Of a stretch of DNA of 17,498 nucleotides, positions 5,805-12,453 are shown piece after piece. Positions within the stretch are counted from its first letter, which is position 1. Each line of letters begins with the position of its first letter. This stretch comes from Gallispira sp964526435 (GTDB lineage Bacteria; Bacillota; Clostridia; Lachnospirales; CAG-274), in contig CAZGIC010000043.1 in assembly GCA_964526435.1 (NCBI GenBank), positions 1 through 17,498 of the forward strand. Reading direction: 5' to 3'. The notes under the pieces were generated by a model. That model did no database searches. It had not been told where the DNA came from and saw nothing but the letters and a program-made list of their open reading frames with translations. The position numbers were made by a program, and so were the translations under genes.

Positions 5805-6650
5805 TTATTCACTTTCCAAAGCCAGATTTCTGAAAAACGGCACCCATATCTCACTATAGGCTTTATCGTTGTGATGTACAAAATTATCATTTGAATATTC
5901 AGGATCAAGTACATCACCAAACTCACCTGCAAGATCCAGGTATTCAACTCCCCACACAGCAGTCTCGGTTTTTAACTCTTCATTAAACTCTTTAATCGTA
6001 TCATTGCTGAAAATAGCAGTTTCTCCTTCTTCTGTACATGGAGTAATATTTATAACATATATTGTACTTTCAGGAACAGCTTCCTTTATGGCAGTTATAA
6101 CCTCACCATATGTATTCAGAAGCTTTTCAATAGAATATCCCGGCGTACCAAGACCGTTCATTTCATTTATACCCAGATTTATAAATATTCTTTCAGGATT
6201 TATTGCCGAAAGGGAATCACATACATTCTGAGACTTTCCCTGATACATAGGTCCGTCGTCATCTAAAGCAGAACTTATGCCCCAGGATACCTTTGTCAGG
6301 AATACAATGTCATTAAGCCATTCAGGAGCCTCTGTCTTAGGTACATATCTTGCAAAACCATCCATTATACTGTCACCCATAAATACCTGACCGTCATAAA
6401 ATTCCTTTAATATCTGATTTGCCTGAGCCTCATCAATAGTAGTTCCTTCTGTTGTATCTTCAGCTGTTGTAGTTTCATCTGTTGTACTCTCCGTTGTAGT
6501 TTCAGTCTGAGTTGTTACTTCAACAACCTGTACAGTATTTTCATCATTCTCATGTTTTTTTGTCCTTATAATATCAATAATTATTGACATTATAAGTATT
6601 AATATCATTATAAACAGAAGCCAGTACACTCTGTTAGCTCTTTTATTCAT
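5805..6650 (-). CDS. Membrane-anchored SGNH/GDSL hydrolase
   Basis: The 281-residue protein has an N-terminal signal anchor (residues 9-28) and an exposed linker rich in Thr and Glu (about 46-72). An SGNH hydrolase domain follows. Block I is G92-D93-S94 in VFMGDSIMDGF, with S94 the likely nucleophile. Block III is L-G160-I-N162-E, with N162 the expected oxyanion-hole residue. Block V is near 255-260, D-N-F-V-H259-H. In the usual D-x-x-H arrangement the Asp position is N256, with D255 next to it. Such enzymes remove or transfer O-acyl groups on surface glycans. The gene is 22 bases after the epimerase and 17 before the lipoprotein gene. CAGGGGG precedes the start. Whether it adds or removes acyl groups cannot be seen. 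Confidence 0.87.
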   Translation of the reverse strand: MNKRANRVYWLLFIMILILIMSIIIDIIRTKKHENDENTVQVVEVTTQTETTTESTTDETTTAEDTTEGTTIDEAQANQILKEFYDGQVFMGDSIMDGFARYVPKTEAPEWLNDIVFLTKVSWGISSALDDDGPMYQGKSQNVCDSLSAINPERIFINLGINEMNGLGTPGYSIEKLLNTYGEVITAIKEAVPESTIYVINITPCTEEGETAIFSNDTIKEFNEELKTETAVWGVEYLDLAGEFGDVLDPEYSNDNFVHHNDKAYSEIWVPFFRNLALESE

Positions 6651-6672
6651 ATGTCCCCCTGAGATAATACGA

Positions 6673-7665
6673 TCAGTCTTCTAAGGCACATCTGTCTATT
6701 ATGGCATCTTCAACTCTCAGTTCAGGCGTCCAGTCAATAGCCTTTTTGGCAAGCTGTATGTTGGCATAGCTTCCCCCTATATCTCCGATACGTCTTGGAC
6801 CTATAATCGTATTTATCTTTTCTCCTGTAATATTTTCAAAAGCAATTAAAAATTCTCTGACCGTGACATCAACACCGCTTCCCACATTAAGGCTGAGATA
6901 ATTTGTATATTCAGCTCCTGCCCTTTCAAAAGCGTGATCAAAGTTTACAACAGCCTTCACATTAGCCATAGCCAGATCAGTAATATGTATATAGTCCCTT
7001 ATGCAGGTGCCGTCTCTTGTCATCCAGTCATCACCGTTAATAGTAAAGGACTTTTCTTCATCATTATAAATTTTAATAAGAATTTCTAAAAGATTGGAGC
7101 CTGTTTTCATAGGCAGAGAATGTGTTCTTGTCTTAAAGAAATGATCAATGCCTATAGGATTAAAAAATCTTAAGCTTATACATTTCATATCATAAGCATT
7201 GCAGAAATCTCTCATCATCATTTCAAATATATACTTAGAACGTCCAAAAGGACTTCTTGGCTTAAGAGGAGATCTTTCCGTAACCATAAATCCCGGCACA
7301 TCATCATACACAGACGCACTTGAAGCGAAAATTATTTTTTTAATTCCCCTGTCCTTTAAAAGATTTACAAAATTAAGGGAACCCACCACATTCTGTGTAT
7401 AAAATTCAAGGGGATGCCTGACTGACTGTGCCACTGCAGAAAGCATTGCCGAATGAATTACAATATCTATGTCACTGTGTTTATCAAGAATTTCAGCCAC
7501 AGCCTTTGGATCTGTTATATCACATTTGTAAAAATGGCAGCCCGGCAAACTATAATTTTCCATGTCGCCTGCATTATCAAGTACTACAGCTTCTATATTA
7601 TTATCAGACAACGCATAAGCAATATTACGTCCAATAAATCCGCAGCCTGTCAGCAAAACTTTCAT
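6673..7665 (-). CDS. GalE-like NAD-dependent sugar-nucleotide epimerase, Tyr-to-Phe in the active-site motif
   Basis: The 330-residue protein is an extended short-chain dehydrogenase of the UDP-glucose 4-epimerase type. It has the NAD-binding G7-C-G-F-I-G12 motif, GalE-like segments SVRHPLEFY (81-89), SSASVY (115-120) and RDGTCIRDYIHITDLA (217-232), and a C-terminal RRIGDIGGSYA block. The usual catalytic Y-x3-K reads P139-F140-G-R-S-K144, so the tyrosine is replaced by phenylalanine; the codon is TTT. Activity may be lost or changed. It is the first gene after the promoter at 7707-7735, with GGGGAGGT upstream of the ATG. A role in making or sensing a nucleotide sugar for the polymer modified by the downstream genes is inferred. 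The fold is certain; the substrate is not. Confidence 0.88.
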   Translation of the reverse strand: MKVLLTGCGFIGRNIAYALSDNNIEAVVLDNAGDMENYSLPGCHFYKCDITDPKAVAEILDKHSDIDIVIHSAMLSAVAQSVRHPLEFYTQNVVGSLNFVNLLKDRGIKKIIFASSASVYDDVPGFMVTERSPLKPRSPFGRSKYIFEMMMRDFCNAYDMKCISLRFFNPIGIDHFFKTRTHSLPMKTGSNLLEILIKIYNDEEKSFTINGDDWMTRDGTCIRDYIHITDLAMANVKAVVNFDHAFERAGAEYTNYLSLNVGSGVDVTVREFLIAFENITGEKINTIIGPRRIGDIGGSYANIQLAKKAIDWTPELRVEDAIIDRCALED

Positions 7666-7706
7666 AAGTCCTTACCTCCCCGTAACTCTAAAAAAATGAT
7701 ATTATT

Positions 7707-7735
7707 ATTGTAAGCCTTTTTTTGATAAATTTCAA
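7707..7735 (-). promoter_or_regulatory. Promoter of the five-gene envelope operon
   Basis: TTGAAA (7735-7730), a 17-base spacer and TACAAT (7712-7707) lie about 40 bases upstream of the epimerase ATG. It is the only strong promoter I see for 7665-2796, where gaps between genes are 11 to 22 bases. Confidence 0.75.
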
Positions 7736-7840
7736 CACTAAAATTAAAGTTTTTTACAAAAAAAATAGACTGCACAAAACCAGTTAATTTTATTTAAATT
7801 TTTTATAACTTTTTACAAATATCTGTTAATATTGAAATTA

Positions 7841-7878
7841 AAAAAATATCCGTTCATTCATACAGAAACGGATATTTT
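7841..7878 (-). terminator. Terminator downstream of the DedA gene
   Basis: A perfect 12-bp inverted repeat, AAAATATCCGTT (7878-7867) and AACGGATATTTT (7854-7843), runs into a T-run on the minus strand ten bases after the stop codon. Confidence 0.85.
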
Positions 7879-7887
7879 AAAATACAT

Positions 7888-8508
7888 TTATTTTACATTC
7901 TTTTTCTTCTTCACTATCAAAAAGTAAACTGCCGCAACACAGATTATAATGAATATAACCACGGCCGCAATTGATGAATACCTGTCAAAATAAGGCATAG
8001 CCATTCCCCATGCTTCTCCCAGCATTGAGCCGATATATACAAGTACTGTATTCCACACTGCACTTCCTATAGTTGTAAGAACCAGGAACTTTGGAATATT
8101 CATTGATGCAAAACCTGCCGGAATAGAAATAAGACTTCTTACAATAGGTACACATCTGCATATCAGAACAGCTTTGCTTTCATATTTTTCAAACCACGTA
8201 ACAGATTTATCAACATGTTCAGGATTTAAATGAAGCACCTGTCCCAGTCTGCTTTCAAAAATCTTTCTCACTCTTTCAGCCTTAAAAATTCTGCCCACTG
8301 CATACAGTACAATTGCACCGGAAACAGACCCTATCGTTGCCGCAATTATCATTACGGGAGCATTTAACGCCGTTGTTACAGTAATTGCCCCTCCAAACAA
8401 AAGTACAGCCTCAGACGGTATAGGCGGAAACACATTTTCAATAAATATAAGCATAAATATACCTATATAGCCATAATTTTCCACAATATTTAACATCAGA
8501 CTTTCCAT
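7888..8508 (-). CDS. DedA-family membrane protein
   Basis: The 206-residue protein has the DedA (SNARE-associated) pattern: E24-N-V-F-P-P-I-P-S-E33 near the first re-entrant hairpin, GSVSGA at 60-65, and R118-C-V-P-I-V-R124-SLISIPAG. Hydrophobic segments lie at the N-terminus, near 50-70, 145-162 and 179-198, followed by a lysine-rich tail. E24, E33, R118 and R124 match the charged residues important in characterised members. Family members include lipid-carrier translocases such as undecaprenyl-phosphate recyclers; which lipid this one moves is not visible. AAGGAGA precedes the ATG by seven bases. It has its own promoter (8558-8586) and terminator (7841-7878). It may also receive read-through from the methyltransferase gene, since no terminator separates them. 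Confidence 0.9.
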   Translation of the reverse strand: MESLMLNIVENYGYIGIFMLIFIENVFPPIPSEAVLLFGGAITVTTALNAPVMIIAATIGSVSGAIVLYAVGRIFKAERVRKIFESRLGQVLHLNPEHVDKSVTWFEKYESKAVLICRCVPIVRSLISIPAGFASMNIPKFLVLTTIGSAVWNTVLVYIGSMLGEAWGMAMPYFDRYSSIAAVVIFIIICVAAVYFLIVKKKKNVK

Positions 8509-8557
8509 ATAAAATTCTCCTTAACTTCTTTTACTTGCTGTTAAAATTCATAAAGCT

Positions 8558-8586
8558 ACTATAGCATAAAACCTTTAATTATGCAA
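8558..8586 (-). promoter_or_regulatory. Promoter of the DedA gene
   Basis: TTGCAT (8586-8581), a 17-base spacer and TATAGT (8563-8558), with an extended TG element one base upstream of the -10, lie about 50 bases before the start codon. Confidence 0.75.
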
Positions 8587-8621
8587 TAGTAAAACTCTCC
8601 TTAAATTAAATAAAATCTTTT

Positions 8622-9980
8622 TCAGCTCATCCATGAGGGAAGATATTTATTCTTCAATCTTCCTTTCTGCACCTTTCCCCAGCCCAGAGGATACCCCTTA
8701 CAGCAGACAAGTGCCCAGCCGTCTTTACAATCCACAGCAAAGCTCTCGCCTCTTAAATATCTTTCCAGATTTTCATCTTCAGGTTCAAAATCAATACTGA
8801 CCTTGGCGTCTTCCTTTTTTAATGTCATTGCAAAAGCCTGGCTTGGCTCAAATCTGTTTTTCTTACAGTCACCCAGATACAGTCCGCTTCTCTTTACTCT
8901 CAGTCCCCTTAAATCAAGGCAGTAAGGCACAGCAAAAAGACTTTCCTTGTGCAGTACAAGATTTTCATTTATTTCAATATTCATATTGTTTTTCATAAAT
9001 TCAAAATAATCTTTTAAAAGCTTAGGTGAAGAGGTTTTGTCCTTTGGCGGCTCAATTTTTACTTCTTCTCCTTTCTTATGGATAAGACAGAAAAAATGAC
9101 CTTCCCCCTTTACTTTGTAAGGCATAAGCCTTCCGCACTTTTTAAGTTCCTCACTTCCATTTTCCACCCATTCAGGTCTGCCGTCAATAAATCCGCCCCT
9201 TTTATCAAAATCCATAAGTTCAAAATCAGGATTTTCATTTAAAAACTCCTGTATCATTCCCTCATCTTCTTCGGGAGCAAATGTACATGTAGAATAAGCA
9301 ATGATACCATCATTACATAAAAGCTTTGCGGCCGCTTTTAAAATTTCTCTCTGGAGACCGCAGCAAAATTCAGTCTTATGGGTTTCCCAGCTTTTTACTG
9401 ACGCCTCATCTTTTCTGAACATACCCTCACCACTGCATGGAGCATCAACAATAACCCTGTTAAAAAATCCCTCAAATCTTTCAGCAAGTTTTGCAGGTTC
9501 TTCATTTGTAATTATTGCATTTGGCACTCCGCTCACTTCAATATTTTTAAGGAGTGCCATACATCTTGATGCACTTATGTCATTGCTTACAATTATTCCC
9601 TCCCCTTTAAGCTTTGCCGCAACCTGAGTGCTCTTTCCTCCGGGAGCCGCACAAAGGTCAATTACCCTGTCGCCTGGTTTTACAGGCAGGAGTGATCCCG
9701 TAGACATTGCAGAAGGTTCCTGTATGTAAAACAACCCGCAGTTGTAAAAGGGATGCTTTGCAGGTCTTACATTTTCACCGTCATAATAAAACCCTTCCTT
9801 GCACCATGGTACAGGCTCAAGCTTCCATTCAACAGCCGATTTAAGTTTCTCTGGAGTAATTTTAAGTGTATTTGCCCTTAATCCGTATAATCTTTCTTCA
9901 TTAAAGCTTCTGATGTAATCTTCATATTCACTTCCCAGAAGCTTTTTCATTTTATCTGTGTATTCCTTTGGTAAATTCAT
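8622..9980 (-). CDS. RsmF/NOP2-family rRNA cytosine-5 methyltransferase
   Basis: The 452-residue enzyme uses S-adenosylmethionine to methylate a cytosine in ribosomal RNA; in the RsmF/YebU group the target is in 16S rRNA. The N-terminal region (1-95) has the RNA-binding pattern ending in F-Y-I-Q-E-P-S. The SAM motif is D108-L-C-A-A-P-G-G-K116, and D134 is the ribose-binding acidic residue. The two catalytic cysteines are P-C182-S-G-E-G and S-T-C232-T-F. After about residue 290 there is a C-terminal extension with the RsmF-type RLSGLYLG-like segment (RSGLYLGDCKKNRFEPS) and an end domain. Length fits the Firmicute RsmF group. AAGAGG lies seven bases before the ATG. The exact target base cannot be read from sequence. 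Confidence 0.9.
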   Translation of the reverse strand: MNLPKEYTDKMKKLLGSEYEDYIRSFNEERLYGLRANTLKITPEKLKSAVEWKLEPVPWCKEGFYYDGENVRPAKHPFYNCGLFYIQEPSAMSTGSLLPVKPGDRVIDLCAAPGGKSTQVAAKLKGEGIIVSNDISASRCMALLKNIEVSGVPNAIITNEEPAKLAERFEGFFNRVIVDAPCSGEGMFRKDEASVKSWETHKTEFCCGLQREILKAAAKLLCNDGIIAYSTCTFAPEEDEGMIQEFLNENPDFELMDFDKRGGFIDGRPEWVENGSEELKKCGRLMPYKVKGEGHFFCLIHKKGEEVKIEPPKDKTSSPKLLKDYFEFMKNNMNIEINENLVLHKESLFAVPYCLDLRGLRVKRSGLYLGDCKKNRFEPSQAFAMTLKKEDAKVSIDFEPEDENLERYLRGESFAVDCKDGWALVCCKGYPLGWGKVQKGRLKNKYLPSWMS

Positions 9981-10023
9981 ATTAAAACCTCTTGTTTAAA
10001 TTAACTTTGTTTCTCAATATATT

Positions 10024-10052
10024 ATATTACCATTTTATATCCTTAATATCAA
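10024..10052 (-). promoter_or_regulatory. Candidate promoter of the rRNA methyltransferase gene
   Basis: TTGATA (10052-10047), a 17-base spacer and TAATAT (10029-10024) lie about 45 bases upstream of the start. A nearby TATAAT at 10026-10021 offers another -10, but with a 20-base spacer. Confidence 0.45.
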
Positions 10053-10422
10053 TTAAAAATAAAAAATACTTTATAACACCTGTAATTTTTAATTATATAT
10101 TTTCTTGAATTTTGCAGTTTATAATATATACTCATAATTAGTTTTATTTCCTCTTAAAACACCGGCATACATAAAAATACTATGAAAGTTATAAGTAAAA
10201 CCGCATAACTAAATTCTAAAATTTTCAAAAATTTATGTATTTATTAATAGCAAAAAAAATTATATAACCCATTTTAATGTGTATAATTAATATTTTTTCT
10301 CATAAATTCCTGTAAAATTTGTCTATTTTCTCCAACAAAAACTTTTAAAAAATTTAATTCAAGCACCGAAGTATTGTAAAAAAGCCCCTTTTTTTTACAA
10401 AAAGCTTGTGTACTTTTACGGC
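10053..10422. other. AT-rich intergenic region between divergent genes
   Basis: This stretch has no credible gene: no open frame with a ribosome binding site, no atpI or atpZ, no RNA gene I can recognise. Its one clear structure is a perfect 10-bp inverted repeat, TTGTAAAAAA (10374-10383) and TTTTTTACAA (10391-10400), 23 bases before the atp -35. This could be a terminator-like hairpin or a protein-binding site. Confidence 0.6.
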
Positions 10423-10451
10423 TTGACAAACCAAATTCAAAGTACTAAAAT
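10423..10451 (+). promoter_or_regulatory. Promoter of the atp operon
   Basis: TTGACA (10423-10428), a 17-base spacer and TAAAAT (10446-10451) lie 35 bases upstream of the atpB start. A 7-bp inverted repeat, GTACTTT (10410-10416) and AAAGTAC (10439-10445), straddles the -35 and abuts the -10; it could be an operator. Confidence 0.85.
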
Positions 10452-10486
10452 AATCAAAAATTATATTTGTTGTGGAGGTGAGGTTT

Positions 10487-11170
10487 ATGGGCTCACTTGG
10501 TGAAGAGCTTGTTGAGACTCTTAATAATCCTACGGCCTTTACAATACCAATAGGCAGCGGGCTTCCCGTTTCCCAATCGGTAGTTGTAACGTGGTGTATC
10601 ATGGCTTTTCTTGTGGTGATTTCCATAATTTTTACCCGCAACCTTAAGCTTATTCCAACAGGACCCCAGCTTTATGTTGAGGCACTTGTTGGATTTATAA
10701 ATTCCTTTTTCGGAGATATCCTTGGTAAGGAAGGGAAAAAGTTTATTCCTTACCTTGGTACAGTACTTATATACCTTGCATGTGCAAATGCAATAGGTAT
10801 ATTCGGAATCACACCCCCTACAAAGGATTTAAACACAACCGCTGCCCTGGCTTTAATGAGCATATTGCTTATTGAGTTCGGCGGTTTGTTTGCAAAGGGC
10901 TTTAAGGGCTGGGTGAAGAGTTTTGCAGAGCCTATAGCAATAGTGGCTCCCATAAATATACTTGAAATCTTTATAAGACCTCTTTCACTCTGTATGCGAT
11001 TATTTGGCAATATTTTAGGCGGCTTTATAGTAATGGAGCTTATTAAAATAGTGGTACCTTTAATTATACCTTTGCCATTTAGTTTCTACTTCGATGTGTT
11101 CGACGGACTTATACAGGCGTATATTTTTGTATTTTTAACTTCTCTATTTCTTAAAGAAGCAATAGAGTAA
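10487..11170 (+). CDS. atpB: ATP synthase Fo subunit a
   Basis: Subunit a forms the stationary half-channels that pass ions to the c-ring. The 227-residue protein is strongly hydrophobic. It has the essential arginine in L-C-M-R171-LFGN (equivalent to E. coli aR210), E160 in NILEIF, and D206/Q210 in DVFDGLIQAYIFVFL near the end. The ATG at 10487 is preferred over an in-frame GTG at 10472, because the ribosome binding site GGAGGTGAGG (10474-10483) lies between them and would otherwise be inside the gene. It is the first gene of the operon, 35 bases after the promoter; no atpI precedes it. atpE begins 34 bases after its stop. Confidence 0.95.
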   Translation: MGSLGEELVETLNNPTAFTIPIGSGLPVSQSVVVTWCIMAFLVVISIIFTRNLKLIPTGPQLYVEALVGFINSFFGDILGKEGKKFIPYLGTVLIYLACANAIGIFGITPPTKDLNTTAALALMSILLIEFGGLFAKGFKGWVKSFAEPIAIVAPINILEIFIRPLSLCMRLFGNILGGFIVMELIKIVVPLIIPLPFSFYFDVFDGLIQAYIFVFLTSLFLKEAIE

Positions 11171-11204
11171 AATTATTTTGAATAAAAAAGGAGATGTTTT
11201 AATT

Positions 11205-11420
11205 ATGATGACAGCAATTGGTGCAGGTATTGCAGTATTAACAGGTTTAGGTGCAGGTTTAGGTATTGGTTTAGCAACTTCAAAGGCTATGGATGCTATT
11301 GCCAGACAGCCAAGTGCAGAAAGCAAGATAACAAAGAACCTTCTTCTCGGTGCAGCATTGGCAGAAGCAACTGCTATTTACGGCTTTGTAATCGCAGTTC
11401 TTATTTTATTCGTTAGCTAA
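11205..11420 (+). CDS. atpE: ATP synthase Fo subunit c
   Basis: Subunit c makes the rotating ring. The 71-residue protein is a helical hairpin with glycine-rich helix 1 (G14-x-G-x-G-x-G-x-G22), the polar loop A33-R-Q-P36 and the ion-binding E54 in helix 2 (A-L-A-E54-A-T-A-I-Y59). Compared with Na+-type rings, helix 1 has I21 where those have a glutamine, and A55 replaces the serine after the glutamate, although T56 and Y59 are kept. Proton coupling is more likely but not proven. The start is ATG 11205, with AGGAGA ten bases upstream; an in-frame TTG at 11178 would add nine polar residues in front of the ribosome binding site and is rejected. Confidence 0.95.
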   Translation: MMTAIGAGIAVLTGLGAGLGIGLATSKAMDAIARQPSAESKITKNLLLGAALAEATAIYGFVIAVLILFVS

Positions 11421-11456
11421 TAAAAAGTAATTATACTGAGAAAGAGGTGGGGATAT

Positions 11457-11942
11457 ATGTTAAGCATAGACCTCAATGTTGTTTATAATATTATAAATAT
11501 TATAATTCTCTTTTTACTTTTAAAGAAATTCCTTTTTAAACCCGTAACTGAAATTATGGAAAAAAGGCAGCAGCTGATAGAAGCTTCTCTTAAAGATGCC
11601 GAAGATTCAAAAACTCAGGCAAATGATCTTAAATTACAATATGAAAATGCTTTAAAAGAAGCTAAGGAAGAAGCCGTTTCTATTGTAAGAGATGCTAAAG
11701 TTAAAGCTGAAGCTGAATACGAAAGAAAAATGAAGGATGCGGCAAATGATGCCAGAACTGTTGTTGAAAATGCAGAAAAGACAATTAACATTGAAAGAGA
11801 AAAGGCAATAAGAAGTGCCAAAAGCGAAATTGCTTCTCTTGCTCTTGCAGCAGCTTCAAAGGTTGTTGAAAAAGAAACAAATGACGAAAACAACAGAAAA
11901 CTCCTCAACGATTTTCTTTCCGAGGCAGGTGACCTTAAATGA
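11457..11942 (+). CDS. atpF: ATP synthase Fo subunit b
   Basis: Subunit b is the peripheral stalk that holds F1 still against the rotor. The 161-residue protein has one N-terminal membrane helix (about 8-24, rich in Ile and Leu) followed by K-F-L-F-K-P-V, the usual hinge. From about 30 to 145 there is a long, charged, alanine-rich coiled coil. The length is normal. GAGGTGGGG lies five bases before the ATG. Its TGA stop overlaps the ATG of atpH in the sequence ATGA, which usually couples translation. Confidence 0.95.
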   Translation: MLSIDLNVVYNIINIIILFLLLKKFLFKPVTEIMEKRQQLIEASLKDAEDSKTQANDLKLQYENALKEAKEEAVSIVRDAKVKAEAEYERKMKDAANDARTVVENAEKTINIEREKAIRSAKSEIASLALAAASKVVEKETNDENNRKLLNDFLSEAGDLK

Positions 11943-12448
11943 TCACATCTTTAATTGCCGATGATTACGGAAAGGTTCTTTTTGAAGAGAATATTGACGG
12001 GAAAGCAATTGATAAGTCAATAGAGATTTTAAACAGCAGTGACGAACTTGTTACTGCTCTTGATAATCCTGCCATTTCAGAGGATGAAAAACACAGAGTT
12101 GTTGACAGGCTTTTCCCCGAAGAAATGAAAAGCTTCATTAAATATGTGTGTGACAACAGACATATTTATATAATGAATGATATTTATAATGTTTATAACA
12201 ATCTTGTGCTTGAAAGCACAGGAGGTATAAAGGCACAGTTTATATGTGTCACAGAGCCTGATGAGAATGAGGCCGAAAGAATAAAAAATATGATAAAAAA
12301 TAAATATAACTGTCAGAAAGTTATACTTGAGGTTATTAAGAAGCCTGAGCTTATAGGCGGATTTATACTTAAAATAGGAGATTATGAATACGACAGAAGT
12401 CTTAAAGGCACCCTTAATAACCTTGTTAAAAAATTAGAGTGGAGGTGA
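11939..12448 (+). CDS. atpH: ATP synthase F1 subunit delta
   Basis: Subunit delta links the top of F1 to the b stalk. The 169-residue protein has the family layout: an N-terminal helical domain with A-D-D-Y-G-K-V-L-F and a hydrophobic L-x-N-P-A-I-S segment (40-48). The C-terminal domain has P-E-L-I-G-G-F (136-142) and the closing D-R-S-L-K-G-T-L (153-160). Its ATG overlaps the atpF stop. Its end overlaps the ribosome binding site of atpA: the GGAGGTGA at 12441-12448 includes its TGA stop. Confidence 0.95.
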   Translation: MITSLIADDYGKVLFEENIDGKAIDKSIEILNSSDELVTALDNPAISEDEKHRVVDRLFPEEMKSFIKYVCDNRHIYIMNDIYNVYNNLVLESTGGIKAQFICVTEPDENEAERIKNMIKNKYNCQKVILEVIKKPELIGGFILKIGDYEYDRSLKGTLNNLVKKLEWR

Positions 12449-12453
12449 GCAAG

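Noticed and set aside
10354..10641. Minus-strand open frame across the atp promoter and atpB start
   Set aside because: It is opposite atpB, crosses the operon promoter, and has no family resemblance.
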